Source of the DNA: Paenibacillus_AR mesotrionivorans
GTDB taxonomy: Bacteria; Bacillota; Bacilli; Paenibacillales; NBRC-103111
Reading direction: 5' to 3'
Length of the DNA: 64,000 nucleotides
NCBI RefSeq assembly: GCF_046098205.1
Contig: NZ_JBJURJ010000016.1
Span: 62,001 to 126,000, forward strand
In this document: one piece after another, positions 1 to 9,330 of the stretch
How the letters are laid out: each line of letters opens with the position of its first letter
Position numbering within the stretch: position 1 is the stretch's first letter
The notes under the pieces: generated by a model
Database searches by the model: none
What the model was told of the DNA's origin: nothing
Seen by the model: the letters and a program-made list of their open reading frames with translations, nothing else
Program-made: the position numbers and the translations under genes

Positions 1-1601
1 CACTGGTGGCCGGCTGCACCGGCTCCGGGAAGTCTACGCTGCTCCAGCTATTGGCTGGTCTGCGTCCGGCAGGGTCCGGCAATATCGGAGAGCGGAGGGG
101 GGAGGAACAGCGTACCCTGGAGCGCAGAGAGCTGCTGGCCACCTCCAGCTATGTGTACCAGAATCCGGAGCAGATGTTTTTCTTGCCGACAGTCCGGGAG
201 GAAATCCTCTACAGCCTCAAACAACGGAGACTCCCCCCGCAGGAGCGGCAGGAACGGCTGGTATGGGCCTCCGCCTGGTGCGGACTAGGAGAAGAGCTGT
301 GGGAGCGGTCGGCCTTCACCTTATCTGGCGGTGAAAAACGGCGGACTGCCTTGGCTGCAGCGGCAGCCATCCGCCAGCCTTGGCTTCTTCTGGACGAACC
401 GACGGCAGGGCTCGATCCGGTTATGGCAGCGTCCCTAGCTGGCGAGTTGGCGGAATGGAAGCGTGAGCAGGGCAGAGCAGGCGGCGGGATCGTCATCGCC
501 TCCCATGAGCTGGATCTGTTTCTGCCCTTGGCCGACCGGGTGGTACTGCTGAAGGATGGCTCAGTTGCCGGTCAATGGAGCCCGCAGGAGCTGCTGAAAG
601 ACCCTTCGCCATTGACCGAAGCGGGGCTCGGGGTGCCGGATTGCATCCGGCTGGCTGCACTGGCGGGCTCGGATTCTTTAGCTGCCGAAGCCATTGCCCG
701 CTCCTTAGCGGAGAAGCTTGCGGCAGGCTCTTCTGCAATAGGAGCGCAGCCGTATGCGGCAGGGGCCACCCAAACGGGGCAGCAGCCTGCCATCCGATGG
801 ACAGTACGAAGCCAGCCAAACCAGGAAACCCGCTTCTCCCGGTTATCCGGGTTGGATCCCCGGGCCAAGTGGCTGCTTTACGCCCTGTTCAGCCTAAGCC
901 TGCTTGTCTCCCCCCACTGGGGAGTAACCGCGTTGGGAGGTATGGCTGTGGCGGGGCTGGGTTTGGCTGCCAATATTCCGGCCAAACGCTGGCTCAGGCC
1001 GGTTTTTGCCTTTGGCAGTTTTATTCTGGCTGCGTTTGTAATCTCGGGCGTGGAGCTATCCTTTGCCGGTGGCCAGAGCCCCCTTATACATGTTGGATTT
1101 TCCTGGGGGCAAGGGCAGATTACGTTGAAGCGGTTGACCCCTTTGCTGCCTGTTCTGGCCGGCGGTGTGCTATTCAATATTCTAACCCCTCCTCTATCCA
1201 TTCAGAAGGGTATGGAGGAGCTGCTACGGCGGATTCCGGTCATCCGGCGTGCCGGAGATACCATTGGACTGGCGGTAGCCCTGCTGTTCCGGTTTATCCG
1301 CTTCCTGCCCGGCGAGCTCGGGCGGATGGCACTTTTGGCTTCCATCCGCGGCAGGCCCGGAAGCGGCAACCCCGGCAAGCTAAAGCTGCGCCAGCTTCCG
1401 GCCTTCTTCATTCCGCTCCTTTTGTCCATGCTGCACCATGCCGAGGAGCTATCCTTTGCTTTGGCAGCGCGGGGCTATGGGCGCAAGGGTGCAAAACGCA
1501 CACAAGCCGCCCCTCTCCGTTGGCAGCGGAGTGATGGGGCGGCGTGTCTGGCCGGTATGTTATGCATTGCGGGAATGAACGTGCTGCGGCTGTTTTTTTG
1601 A
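1..1601 (+). CDS. ECF transporter: ATPase fused to EcfT-like transmembrane protein (5' partial)
   Basis: The reading frame is open from the first base, so the gene begins before the window; the GTG at 6 lies inside the Walker A region (GCTGSGKST) and is not the start. The N-terminal half is an ABC ATPase with Q-loop (YVYQNPEQ), signature LSGGE, Walker B LLLDEPTAGLDP and switch His in IASHELD. From about residue 280 a hydrophobic EcfT-like domain follows, with two Arg-Gly coupling motifs (ASIRGR and ALAARGYG) before the C-terminal membrane segment. In energy-coupling-factor importers these parts power uptake of vitamins or metal ions with a separate S component. A and T on one chain is less usual than separate genes. 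The substrate is unknown because the S component is not in view. Confidence 0.85.
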   Translation, partial: LVAGCTGSGKSTLLQLLAGLRPAGSGNIGERRGEEQRTLERRELLATSSYVYQNPEQMFFLPTVREEILYSLKQRRLPPQERQERLVWASAWCGLGEELWERSAFTLSGGEKRRTALAAAAAIRQPWLLLDEPTAGLDPVMAASLAGELAEWKREQGRAGGGIVIASHELDLFLPLADRVVLLKDGSVAGQWSPQELLKDPSPLTEAGLGVPDCIRLAALAGSDSLAAEAIARSLAEKLAAGSSAIGAQPYAAGATQTGQQPAIRWTVRSQPNQETRFSRLSGLDPRAKWLLYALFSLSLLVSPHWGVTALGGMAVAGLGLAANIPAKRWLRPVFAFGSFILAAFVISGVELSFAGGQSPLIHVGFSWGQGQITLKRLTPLLPVLAGGVLFNILTPPLSIQKGMEELLRRIPVIRRAGDTIGLAVALLFRFIRFLPGELGRMALLASIRGRPGSGNPGKLKLRQLPAFFIPLLLSMLHHAEELSFALAARGYGRKGAKRTQAAPLRWQRSDGAACLAGMLCIAGMNVLRLFF

Positions 1602-1616
1602 AGAGAGAGGAAAAGG

Positions 1617-1841
1617 TCAGCAGACTTCCATATACAGCTTGGTGCCGTCGAAATACTTGAACACTGCCACCTCGCCGACCATTTCAATAGACGCGATTTT
1701 CTTCAGCTTCCGGCGGAAGTCCAGATGATATTCCATGGATTCGAACAGCTTTTCCAAGGATGAAAGAGGAGCGGCCTCTTGATTGAAGAAGGAGACGGGA
1801 ATGGTGTGCTGCTTGAATTTTAATACGGAAGGTTTCATCAT
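1617..1841 (-). CDS. Small hypothetical protein
   Basis: A 74-residue protein that I do not recognise. It is soluble, with no signal peptide or membrane segment, and has mixed charged and hydrophobic residues (for example FRRKLKKIASIEMVGEVAVFKYFDGTKLYMEV). The start is the first of two adjacent ATG codons; an AAAGAGG ribosome site lies about 6 bases upstream. It converges on the ECF gene with only 15 bases between the two stops. No function can be proposed. Confidence 0.6.
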   Translation of the reverse strand: MMKPSVLKFKQHTIPVSFFNQEAAPLSSLEKLFESMEYHLDFRRKLKKIASIEMVGEVAVFKYFDGTKLYMEVC

Positions 1842-2223
1842 ACATTACCTCTTTCCAATAGTTCAAATTGTAAATGTATGTAGGCTCTCGTTGTTCTATG
1901 AAACTATCATAAATGAAAAAAGTTAAACGGTTTTCAGAGAGTTATCAAAGAGGGATTATTTTTCTTAACATATTTTTAACGGAATTTGTCTAAATTTCGG
2001 GATAAGTGTAAGGATGTCGAATATACAAATGAGGCTAATCTGTGACTGCGGACGCAATGATAACGATTACAACGTAATATTCGCAATTAGGTTAAAGAAA
2101 AACTAGTTCTAAGGTCCCTGAACGAGACAAAACCGCAGGAGAATGTCCGGTAGCCGGCACTCTTCTGCGGTTTCAATTATTGTCTGTATATTCTTAACAG
2201 CTTCTTAATACTATGCTTGATTC
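1842..2223. other. Intergenic region, AT-rich
   Basis: About 380 bases between two minus-strand genes. Apart from the hairpin at 2130-2173 I see no open frame with a ribosome site and no clear promoter. The part at 1900-2100 is much richer in A and T than the flanking genes and probably carries the promoter of the small gene to its left. Confidence 0.4.
2130..2173 (-). terminator. Rho-independent terminator after metallophosphoesterase
   Basis: An inverted repeat pairs AAACCGCAG (2130-2138) with CTGCGGTTT (2165-2173), extended by further partial pairing. On the minus strand it is followed by TTTTGTCT, which suits termination of the gene ending at 2224. Confidence 0.7.
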
Positions 2224-3333
2224 TTACAGCTCTCCGGCAAAAGTGATATGCAATTGCACAATCTCCGAACGGCTGCCCGTCCGGATAGGCGGACCCCAGA
2301 AGCCGTATCCGGAGGACACAACGGAATCGAATTCCCCTTTGATCAGGTGACCCCAGTCATTCTCGTAAATCCGCCGGGTGATGAATTGAGCGGGGGCAAT
2401 CTGTCCACGGTGCGTATGGCCGGACAACATGAGATCGATCCCATTGTCCTTGGCAGCATCCAGCTCGTAAGGCTGATGGTCCAGCAGGATCAGTGGAAAA
2501 TTCTTAGCCGTGCCGCGAAGCAGCTCCTCCAGAGCAGCCCGATCCTTGTCCGTTTTGTCCTTACGGCCCACTAGGGTAAGCTGATCGGCCACCGTAACGG
2601 ACTCATCATAGAGCACACGCATGCCGCTGTCCTCCAGCGCACGGATCAGCTCGTCCATAGCCCCCGGGTTGGTATCATGGTTGCCCAAGGTGGCGTAGAC
2701 CCCGTATTTGGCCTCCACCTGCTTGAGAATTCCGCCGAATCCCCGTCTGACAAAGGCGTCCAGATCATCGTCGATAATATCCCCGGGATACAGCACCAAA
2801 TCCGGCTGAAGCGCGTTGATTTCCTTCACCATCCGCTCTGCGTGGGCTGTTCCGGAGAGCAAGCCGAAGTGCATATCGGAGGCCATCACTACATTCAGCT
2901 GCTCCAGTCCAGCCGACTTTTTGGGGATGCGGATGTCATACTGCCGTACCACGGGATTATAAGCGTTGTACGACCCGTACGCCATAATTCCCACCAAAAC
3001 CGCCAGGGTCAGGATGCCTGCCCATTTCTGGGCCATTCTGCGGGGCAAAGCCGTCAGCCGGAGCACTAACAGAGTCAGATGCACAACCGGCAGAATCATG
3101 AGCAGAAGGGAGAATACAGCCAGCCAATAGGAACCGATCACACCCAGCACATCGGCATGGGGGACGAAACGTCCCAGTATAAAGGAAATGGCCAAAAATC
3201 CGAGCACCACTGCATACACCCATTTAAACCAGCCTGGCACAGCAGGCCTCATCCAGCGCCAGCCGCTGGCTCCGATGTAGAATACCAAAAGTCCGTATAC
3301 CGCGAGCATAACCAATCCAATCACAATAAACAT
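2224..3333 (-). CDS. Membrane-anchored metallophosphoesterase (YkuE/YpbG-like)
   Basis: 369 residues. The first ~130 residues contain about four hydrophobic segments. A calcineurin-type phosphoesterase domain follows with the metal-binding set in order: DMHFG, GDIIDDD, GNHDTN, LLDHQPYE and SGHTHRGQ. Such proteins use two metal ions to hydrolyse phosphoesters; membrane-anchored Bacillales members act near the envelope, but the substrate here cannot be read from sequence. The start is an ATG preceded by AAGGAGCG. It has its own terminator and is transcribed away from the next gene. Confidence 0.85.
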   Translation of the reverse strand: MFIVIGLVMLAVYGLLVFYIGASGWRWMRPAVPGWFKWVYAVVLGFLAISFILGRFVPHADVLGVIGSYWLAVFSLLLMILPVVHLTLLVLRLTALPRRMAQKWAGILTLAVLVGIMAYGSYNAYNPVVRQYDIRIPKKSAGLEQLNVVMASDMHFGLLSGTAHAERMVKEINALQPDLVLYPGDIIDDDLDAFVRRGFGGILKQVEAKYGVYATLGNHDTNPGAMDELIRALEDSGMRVLYDESVTVADQLTLVGRKDKTDKDRAALEELLRGTAKNFPLILLDHQPYELDAAKDNGIDLMLSGHTHRGQIAPAQFITRRIYENDWGHLIKGEFDSVVSSGYGFWGPPIRTGSRSEIVQLHITFAGEL

Positions 3334-3548
3334 GTACGACGCTCCTTATGTACGCCTTTTTTCCCCTATCCTTCATCATACGTTCCCCGGACTTGCCGGT
3401 CAAATGGTCAACTGGCTCATCAAGTCATGGCAGATTCAGGCAGGAATATGAAAAACAAAAGCGAAATCCCAATGACAAGCATTTTCCGGCATATCTTTTT
3501 TTATGAGGCACCGGCTGGTTGGAAAGTTGGAGGAGGGAGCGGAAAGGA

Positions 3549-4454
3549 ATGAGTGAATCCGTAGGGATACACCGCATCGGAATTGTTTATTTCAGCGGCA
3601 CCGGGGGGACGGAGGCGGCGGCACACAGCTTTGCGGAGCAGGCACAGGCGAAGGGGCTGGCTGTCGAACTGGAGGAATTGGGCAGGAAAGCAGGAGCCAC
3701 CGGCCGCAAAACACTGTCGGAAACACCTGCGGGATGGGACTGCCTGCTGCTGCTGTTCCCGGTTTATGCCACCGACGCTCCCGCTCCTGTATATGAATGG
3801 ATCCGCAGCTGGTCCCCTGTAGCCGGACAACGGATTGCGGTTTTTTCGGTCTCGGGAGGGGGCGAGGTCTGGCCCAATACGGGCTGCAGGGCGGAATGCT
3901 GCCGGCAGCTGGAAGAGAAGGGCCTCCGGGTGATCTATGAAGCGATGCTGTGTATGCCCTGCAACTGGCTGATGCCTACCCATGACCATGTGGCCATGCA
4001 CCTTCTGGCCGCTTTGCCGCGGAAAACAGAGCTGATCCTCGGCCGGATTCTGTCCGGAAGCATTCGCCGCACCGCTCACCGCAAGGGTTTTCTGGTGCGC
4101 CAATTGGCTAAGTATGAGCAATCCGGCTCCCGGGGCTTCGCCCGGAAGCTCCATGTGGACGAGGCTTGCAACGGCTGCGCCAGGTGCGCCCGCGACTGCC
4201 CCACCGGCAATATCAGGATGCACAACGGGCGTCCCGAGTTTGCCGATGAATGCCTGATGTGCTTCAAGTGTGTATACAATTGTCCCGTCCGTGCGTTACA
4301 ATCTAACAATATCATGGTGCTGAAGCAGGGCTTCAGCCTCTCTGGGCTCCAAAGAAGAATGAAAGACACCCCACTGCTCCCTGTAGAGGAATGCTGCAAG
4401 GGAGTGCTGTGGTCCGGGGTCAAGACCTACTTGACGGACCGGGACCGGTTATAA
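3549..4454 (+). CDS. EFR1-type flavodoxin/4Fe-4S ferredoxin protein
   Basis: 301 residues from the ATG at 3549, chosen over a TTG at 3519 because AGGAGGG (3531-3537) precedes it and the flavodoxin strand IGIVYFSGTGGTE begins soon after. The N-terminal domain is flavodoxin-like (FMN binding). The C-terminal domain carries two 4Fe-4S motifs, CNGCARCARDCP and CLMCFKCVYNCP. Proteins of this layout (EFR1 family) are thought to move electrons between flavin and iron-sulfur centres; the partner is not known. It is followed closely by dapB and may share its transcript. Confidence 0.82.
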   Translation: MSESVGIHRIGIVYFSGTGGTEAAAHSFAEQAQAKGLAVELEELGRKAGATGRKTLSETPAGWDCLLLLFPVYATDAPAPVYEWIRSWSPVAGQRIAVFSVSGGGEVWPNTGCRAECCRQLEEKGLRVIYEAMLCMPCNWLMPTHDHVAMHLLAALPRKTELILGRILSGSIRRTAHRKGFLVRQLAKYEQSGSRGFARKLHVDEACNGCARCARDCPTGNIRMHNGRPEFADECLMCFKCVYNCPVRALQSNNIMVLKQGFSLSGLQRRMKDTPLLPVEECCKGVLWSGVKTYLTDRDRL

Positions 4455-4484
4455 CCAATGAATGAAAGGCGGTTTTGACGTAAA

Positions 4485-5231
4485 ATGATCAGAGTGGGTA
4501 TCGTAGGGGCGACCGGTAAGCTGGGCCGGGATATTGCCGGACTGTTGACACAGCGGGAGGACATGGTTGCGGGAGCAGTCATCGGGCGCAGCGGCAGCCC
4601 GTGGATCGGCCAGGATCTGGGTGCGGTCACCGGCAGTGGCGATACCGGGCTGCGGATTACCAGCGACCTTTTGGCCACCAAGGATGATTGTGATCTCTAT
4701 ATCGACTGCACCCATGCCAAGGCGCTGATGGAGGATAATTACCCCGCTTACGCCCTGCTGCACAAGCCGGTGATTGTGGCGACAACCGGGTTTGGCCCGG
4801 AGGATCTGGATCGGCTTGCGGGACTCTCCCAGTCCATGCCGGTGGCGATTTGTCCCAATTTCAGCATGGGCGTATACAAGTTCCTGAAGCTGATCCGGCT
4901 GGCCGCCGAGGAATTCGGCAAACATGCGGATATTGATATTTCGGAAATCCACCATAAATTCAAGAAGGACCAACCCAGCGGAACGGCCAAAAAAATCAGG
5001 GAAACCATTCTGCAGACAGGTGTGGAGTCGCCGGTTCATATGCACAGCATCCGGGCCGGGCAGGTCATCGGGGAGCACAGCGTCTTATTTACCACCCCGG
5101 AAAATGAACGGATCGAGCTTTCGCACAAGGTTTACTCCCGGGAGGGCTTCGCCCAGGGTGTGTTTACGGTCATTCAATGGATCAGCCAGCGTCCGGCAGG
5201 GCTGTACGGGCTGGAGGATATTTTCGGGTAA
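4485..5231 (+). CDS. dapB: 4-hydroxy-tetrahydrodipicolinate reductase
   Basis: 248 residues. The N-terminal nucleotide-binding loop GATGKLGRDI, the central VATTGF segment and the signature EIHHKFKKDQPSGTAKK identify DapB, which reduces the dihydrodipicolinate-pathway intermediate with NAD(P)H in the synthesis of lysine and diaminopimelate. It is slightly shorter than common Bacillus DapB (about 265 residues) but keeps both domains. The ribosome site is weak (AAAGG about 15 bases upstream). It stands alone rather than in a lysine operon, so a second dapB elsewhere is possible. Confidence 0.85.
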   Translation: MIRVGIVGATGKLGRDIAGLLTQREDMVAGAVIGRSGSPWIGQDLGAVTGSGDTGLRITSDLLATKDDCDLYIDCTHAKALMEDNYPAYALLHKPVIVATTGFGPEDLDRLAGLSQSMPVAICPNFSMGVYKFLKLIRLAAEEFGKHADIDISEIHHKFKKDQPSGTAKKIRETILQTGVESPVHMHSIRAGQVIGEHSVLFTTPENERIELSHKVYSREGFAQGVFTVIQWISQRPAGLYGLEDIFG

Positions 5232-5277
5232 AGCTAACGTACAAGGCAGATTTCGAACATAGAGGAGCATCAGACAG

Positions 5278-6573
5278 ATGGATTTTTCAGTGGAGTTTTT
5301 GTCGTTTTTCGTCATTCATTCGGAGGGCTCATCCGAGCAAAACAAGCGTTACCGGCATTTTAAGACCCTGGACGGGGAGGAATACGAAAGAAGCGAGATC
5401 AAGCGTTTCCTGGACGGGGAATTTGCGCGGATTGTCAAGCGTAAGGCGGAAAAGCACGCGCCCACGGAGGGCTGCCCTACCAAAATAGGCACCTTCGTGG
5501 TGGAGCCCGGCTACGAGCTGGGCAGCAATCCCAACTACAACATGATCGCCCGCTGCCGGGAGGCCAGTGACCGGGAGCAGTACCATAACGGCTGCGATGA
5601 TCTTCTGCGGGCCTATATCGGCACCAGCTCCGTGCGCGGCGGGGCGTTTATTGTAGCGCGGGCGGTTCTGCCCAAATATTTTGACGAGCCGTTCCTCTTT
5701 ATCCTGAAATGCGACTTCGAGCCCAAAATTGCCCGGATTACCGATGAGCACAGTCTGGTGGGGCAGGTGGATATGGCCATCAGCGCCAAAAGCATTAAGT
5801 CCATCCAGTACCCGCATATGCCGGAGGAAGGGATGCTGGAGTATGGGGAGCTGAAAATCCATCAAGCCTCCCATGCCCGCTACTTCGAGGAATTCCTGGC
5901 TTACGTATCCTACGAGCAGTCCGTGCCGGAGCTGGTGCAAAGCCAGGTGCTGGGGCTGGTTCAGGAATATATGGAGCAGAAATATCAGCTCCCCCCGGCG
6001 CCTAAAGCGTCGGCACCGGTGAAAATTGCCGATGAACGAGCGATTCGTATGGCGGAGGCTGCTGGTGTGCCTATAAGTGTGCCCATGGATGCAGACGGAG
6101 ATGGAGAAGGAGAGAACCTCCCGTATATGGCGGCCGGACCGGCCCCGGAGCCGACTTTAAGCGGTATTCCCTTCCTCGATGATACGCCCTACCCGGCAGC
6201 ACCGGAGGTGTCAACGGCCAATGCCAGCCCTGACATGCTCCAGGAGGCACAGGCTTATGAGCTGTGGGCCAACAGCGACAAACGCAGGCTGCAGGAGCGC
6301 TGGGACCACGAAATGGTAGTGGAAGCGGCGCAGCGGATCGTGGAGTTCCAGCCGGAGCTGGATCTGAAATTCCATATCGGCGACACCTTCGTCAAAACCA
6401 AACTGTCCGATTATGGCAGCAAGGTTCATTTTGCCCGCCTGGGCAACCGGTATGTGGTGCTGCTGGAGGGGGAGGACTTCAAGTTTGACAAGGACTTTTC
6501 CCCTGTAGAGCTGCTCCAGCCGGAGGAGCTGGACCAGGTGGTGGACAGGCTGAAGGCGAAGCCGGAGGAATAA
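5278..6573 (+). CDS. DUF3900 family protein
   Basis: 431 residues, soluble, starting at an ATG preceded by GAGGAG. The first ~240 residues match what I remember of the Bacillales DUF3900 family (FLSFFVIHSEG near the start, TKIGTFVVEPGYEL, YIGTSSVRGGAFIVARA, IKSIQYPHMPEEGMLE). A Pro/Ala-rich stretch (residues ~240-320) links to a C-terminal part (~325-430) with FHIGDTFVKTKLSDYGSKVHFA. The function of the family is not known to me. It follows dapB by 46 bases and could be cotranscribed. Confidence 0.7.
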   Translation: MDFSVEFLSFFVIHSEGSSEQNKRYRHFKTLDGEEYERSEIKRFLDGEFARIVKRKAEKHAPTEGCPTKIGTFVVEPGYELGSNPNYNMIARCREASDREQYHNGCDDLLRAYIGTSSVRGGAFIVARAVLPKYFDEPFLFILKCDFEPKIARITDEHSLVGQVDMAISAKSIKSIQYPHMPEEGMLEYGELKIHQASHARYFEEFLAYVSYEQSVPELVQSQVLGLVQEYMEQKYQLPPAPKASAPVKIADERAIRMAEAAGVPISVPMDADGDGEGENLPYMAAGPAPEPTLSGIPFLDDTPYPAAPEVSTANASPDMLQEAQAYELWANSDKRRLQERWDHEMVVEAAQRIVEFQPELDLKFHIGDTFVKTKLSDYGSKVHFARLGNRYVVLLEGEDFKFDKDFSPVELLQPEELDQVVDRLKAKPEE

Positions 6574-6604
6574 GCCGGAGGACCAAGCCAATTCCGCGGT
6601 TCCA

Positions 6605-6633
6605 TTGCCGGGTTTTCCAAATCATCCTATAAT
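6605..6633 (+). promoter_or_regulatory. Sigma-A type promoter for pullulanase
   Basis: TTGCCG (6605-6610) and TATAAT (6628-6633) are separated by 17 bases, about 60 bases before the pullulanase start. No operator-like repeat was noticed. Confidence 0.65.
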
Positions 6634-6693
6634 GAGGACACGAGACCCGGTTAACGGACGGGTGAATGCTCAAGCGGAAAGGCAGGCGGAGGC

Positions 6694-8682
6694 ATGGCGG
6701 TTCAAAAGGAACTGGATTATGCAATTGAATACGGCGACCCGGAGATTACAGGCGGCCTCTCTGTTTTTTCGGAGGAATTCGATGAGGTTTATGCTTATGA
6801 CGGCAATGATTTAGGCATGCGTTATACACCGGAAAGCACGGAATTTGTGCTGTGGGCGCCAACGGCTGCAGAGGCTCAGGTGATGCTCTATGAAGCCTGG
6901 GATTCAGCTCAAGGGGAAAGCCACGCCATGGCCCGGGAGGACCGGGGGGTATGGCGTCTGTCCCTGCCTGGTGACCTGGCAGGCAAGCTGTATACCTACA
7001 GAGTGCGGATCGGCACCCAATGGAATGAAGCGGTTGATCCTTACACCCGGGCGGTGTCGGTGAATGGCGACCGAGGAGCGGTACTGGACCTGGCCGGCAC
7101 CCAGCCTGACCGCTGGACGGAGAATAAACCGCCTTTTGTCCACCCGCTGGATGCGGTGATTTATGAGGTCCACATCCGGGACTTGACCATCCATCCCTCC
7201 TCCGGCGTACAGCATAAAGGCACCTATGTGGGCGCCTGCGAAACCGGAATGGAAGGACCTGCTGGTATCCGCACGGGTCTTGACCACATCGCGGGACTGG
7301 GCGTGACCCATGTCCAATTGCTGCCGGTTTACGATTATGCCACCGAGAGTGTGGATGAACGCTCGCCTCTGGAACGCTACAATTGGGGGTACGACCCCAA
7401 AAACTATAATGTGCCGGAGGGTTCCTATTCCCTGAACCCGTATGATCCCGCCACCCGCATCCGGGAGCTGAAAACCCTTATTCAAACCTGCCATGACCGC
7501 GGGCTGCGGGTGATTATGGATGTGGTCTTTAATCATGTGTATGACGGCTACAGGGCCAATCTGGCCAAGCTGGTGCCGGGCTATTATATGCGTCATAAAC
7601 CCGACGGAAGTCTCTCCAACGGCTCCGGCTGCGGCAACGACACTGCTCCGGAACGTCCGATGATGCGCAAGCTGATTGTGGATTCGGTGCTGTATTGGGC
7701 CAGGGAATACCGGATGGACGGGTTCCGCTTCGATTTGATGGGTCTGCTTGATCTGGATACCATGAACGAGGTCCGCAGGCGTCTGCATGAAATGGATCCG
7801 TCCTTCGTGCTGCTGGGAGAGGGCTGGATCATGCCGACGGAGCTGGCTCCCGAACGCCGGGCGGACCAGGCCAATGCGGTGAAGCTGCCCGGTATCGGCC
7901 AGTTTAATGACAACCTCCGGGATGCGCTGAAGGGAAGCACCTTTGCAGAGAAGGAGGCCGGCTTCGCCGGGGGACAGTCCGGCTTCGAGCAGGATGTCCG
8001 GCGGGGGATTGCCGGGGCCATCGCTTATAACGACAGGATCAAAGGATTCGCCCTGGAGCCGGTGCAGTCTGTGGCCTATGTGGAGGCCCATGACAATCAC
8101 ACTCTCTGGGATAAGCTCGCCCTTACCAACGGACATGAGGATGTAAACAGGCGGAAGAGACGCCACCTGCTGGCCTCTGCGGTGGTGATGACTTCACAGG
8201 GGATGGCGTTCCTTCACGCCGGGCAGGAGTTTTTCCGGACCAAAGGCGGCGATCACAACAGCTACATAGCCCCCGATCCCGTCAACTGGCTGGACTGGGA
8301 ACGCTGTGCCAGGGAGCAGGCTGCAGTCAGCGAAATACGCCAGCTAATTCGGCTGCGCCGGGAGCATCCCGCCTTCCGGATGCGCACAGCCGATGAAATT
8401 CGCGAATCCCTGGTGTTCGAGCAGGCGGTAGAAGGCTGTATTGCTTTTACGCTGCGGAATCATGCCAATCATGACCCTTGCCGGGATATCTACGTGGTGC
8501 ACAACGCCAATCCCTATACGGTTACAGTCGAAATTCCGCTGCCCGGCGTCTGGTCGGTGCTGTTCGGCCTGGGAAACCATGGCCCCTTCGACAGGCTCCG
8601 GGGAGGAAAGCTGGAGGTTCACGGTTTAAGCTCCGTTGTGCTGGGTGTTATCGCTCTTGAGCCCGGGTTTTATCCCGCCTAA
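6694..8682 (+). CDS. pulA: Type I pullulanase (GH13)
   Basis: 662 residues with no signal peptide, so cytoplasmic. An N-terminal CBM48-like domain (about 40-130) precedes the GH13 barrel. The type I pullulanase motif YNWGYDP is present, with DVVFNHV, the nucleophile segment DGFRFDLMG, the acid/base segment LLGEGW and VEAHDNHT. The enzyme cuts alpha-1,6 branches in limit dextrins or glycogen. The ATG at 6694 follows GGCGGAGG. It is slightly shorter than B. subtilis AmyX, mainly at the N terminus. Confidence 0.9.
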   Translation: MAVQKELDYAIEYGDPEITGGLSVFSEEFDEVYAYDGNDLGMRYTPESTEFVLWAPTAAEAQVMLYEAWDSAQGESHAMAREDRGVWRLSLPGDLAGKLYTYRVRIGTQWNEAVDPYTRAVSVNGDRGAVLDLAGTQPDRWTENKPPFVHPLDAVIYEVHIRDLTIHPSSGVQHKGTYVGACETGMEGPAGIRTGLDHIAGLGVTHVQLLPVYDYATESVDERSPLERYNWGYDPKNYNVPEGSYSLNPYDPATRIRELKTLIQTCHDRGLRVIMDVVFNHVYDGYRANLAKLVPGYYMRHKPDGSLSNGSGCGNDTAPERPMMRKLIVDSVLYWAREYRMDGFRFDLMGLLDLDTMNEVRRRLHEMDPSFVLLGEGWIMPTELAPERRADQANAVKLPGIGQFNDNLRDALKGSTFAEKEAGFAGGQSGFEQDVRRGIAGAIAYNDRIKGFALEPVQSVAYVEAHDNHTLWDKLALTNGHEDVNRRKRRHLLASAVVMTSQGMAFLHAGQEFFRTKGGDHNSYIAPDPVNWLDWERCAREQAAVSEIRQLIRLRREHPAFRMRTADEIRESLVFEQAVEGCIAFTLRNHANHDPCRDIYVVHNANPYTVTVEIPLPGVWSVLFGLGNHGPFDRLRGGKLEVHGLSSVVLGVIALEPGFYPA

Positions 8683-8842
8683 TCCCATATCTTATCCCAC
8701 ATGAATGGAAGAAAAATTTCCCTTCCGGTGAGAAATGTTACGGCATCCGAATGGAAAGATGTGAAATAATGTCTGTATATACGGAATTTTGTTGATTTCC
8801 GGTACAGAACACAGTTCCATTCGGAGAGGAGATTCCAGCACA

Positions 8843-9244
8843 ATGATCACATGGCGGGATACGTATAATGTAGGCGTCAGACAGATTGATGACCAGCATC
8901 AGGAGCTGGTGCACCGGCTGAATGATTTTATGGAGGCCTGCACCAACCAGAAGGGCAAGGAAAAAATCCAGGAGACCCTGGAGTTTCTCAAGGCATACAC
9001 AGTGGAACACTTCCGGGACGAGGAGAAGCTGATGCAGAGCGTCCAATACCCGGAGCTGGCTGTACATAAGAAGGAGCATGACGAATTTGTGCATGTTATC
9101 GATGAATTGCTCCAGCAGGTGAACTCTCAGGGGACCTCCATTCTTACCACCATCAAGCTGAACCGGACGCTGGTAGACTGGCTGATCAACCATATTCAGA
9201 AGAATGACGGCAAGGTTGGCGAATATATCAAACAGCATCCCTAA
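8843..9244 (+). CDS. Bacteriohemerythrin
   Basis: 133 residues from the ATG at 8843, chosen because GGAGAGGAG lies just upstream; an upstream in-frame start would add 18 residues that do not fit the fold. The di-iron ligands of hemerythrin appear in order: His in DDQHQELV, His and Glu in HFRDEEKLM, two His in HKKEHDEF, and His with Asp in NHIQKND. Such proteins bind oxygen reversibly and may act in oxygen storage, sensing or protection of iron enzymes. It is monocistronic, with a terminator after it. Confidence 0.9.
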   Translation: MITWRDTYNVGVRQIDDQHQELVHRLNDFMEACTNQKGKEKIQETLEFLKAYTVEHFRDEEKLMQSVQYPELAVHKKEHDEFVHVIDELLQQVNSQGTSILTTIKLNRTLVDWLINHIQKNDGKVGEYIKQHP

Positions 9245-9272
9245 CCGGAACTGCCGCAATTAAGCACACACC

Positions 9273-9308
9273 AACTCCGGGCTTCCTCAAGGGAGCCGGA
9301 GTTTTTTT
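9273..9308 (+). terminator. Rho-independent terminator after bacteriohemerythrin
   Basis: Stem formed by AACTCCGGGCTTCC and GGGAGCCGGAGTT around a TCAA loop, followed directly by seven T. Confidence 0.85.
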
Positions 9309-9330
9309 ACGGAAATAGGGGGACCGCATC

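Noticed and set aside
575..1534. Long overlapping plus-strand frame inside the ECF gene
   Set aside because: It is a shadow in a different frame of a gene with full ABC motifs; its translation is Cys/Gly-rich and shows no family signature or ribosome site.
6904..8166. 420-codon minus-strand frame opposite pullulanase
   Set aside because: It lies antisense to a gene with clear catalytic motifs; GC-rich genes give such antisense frames, and no start signal is present.
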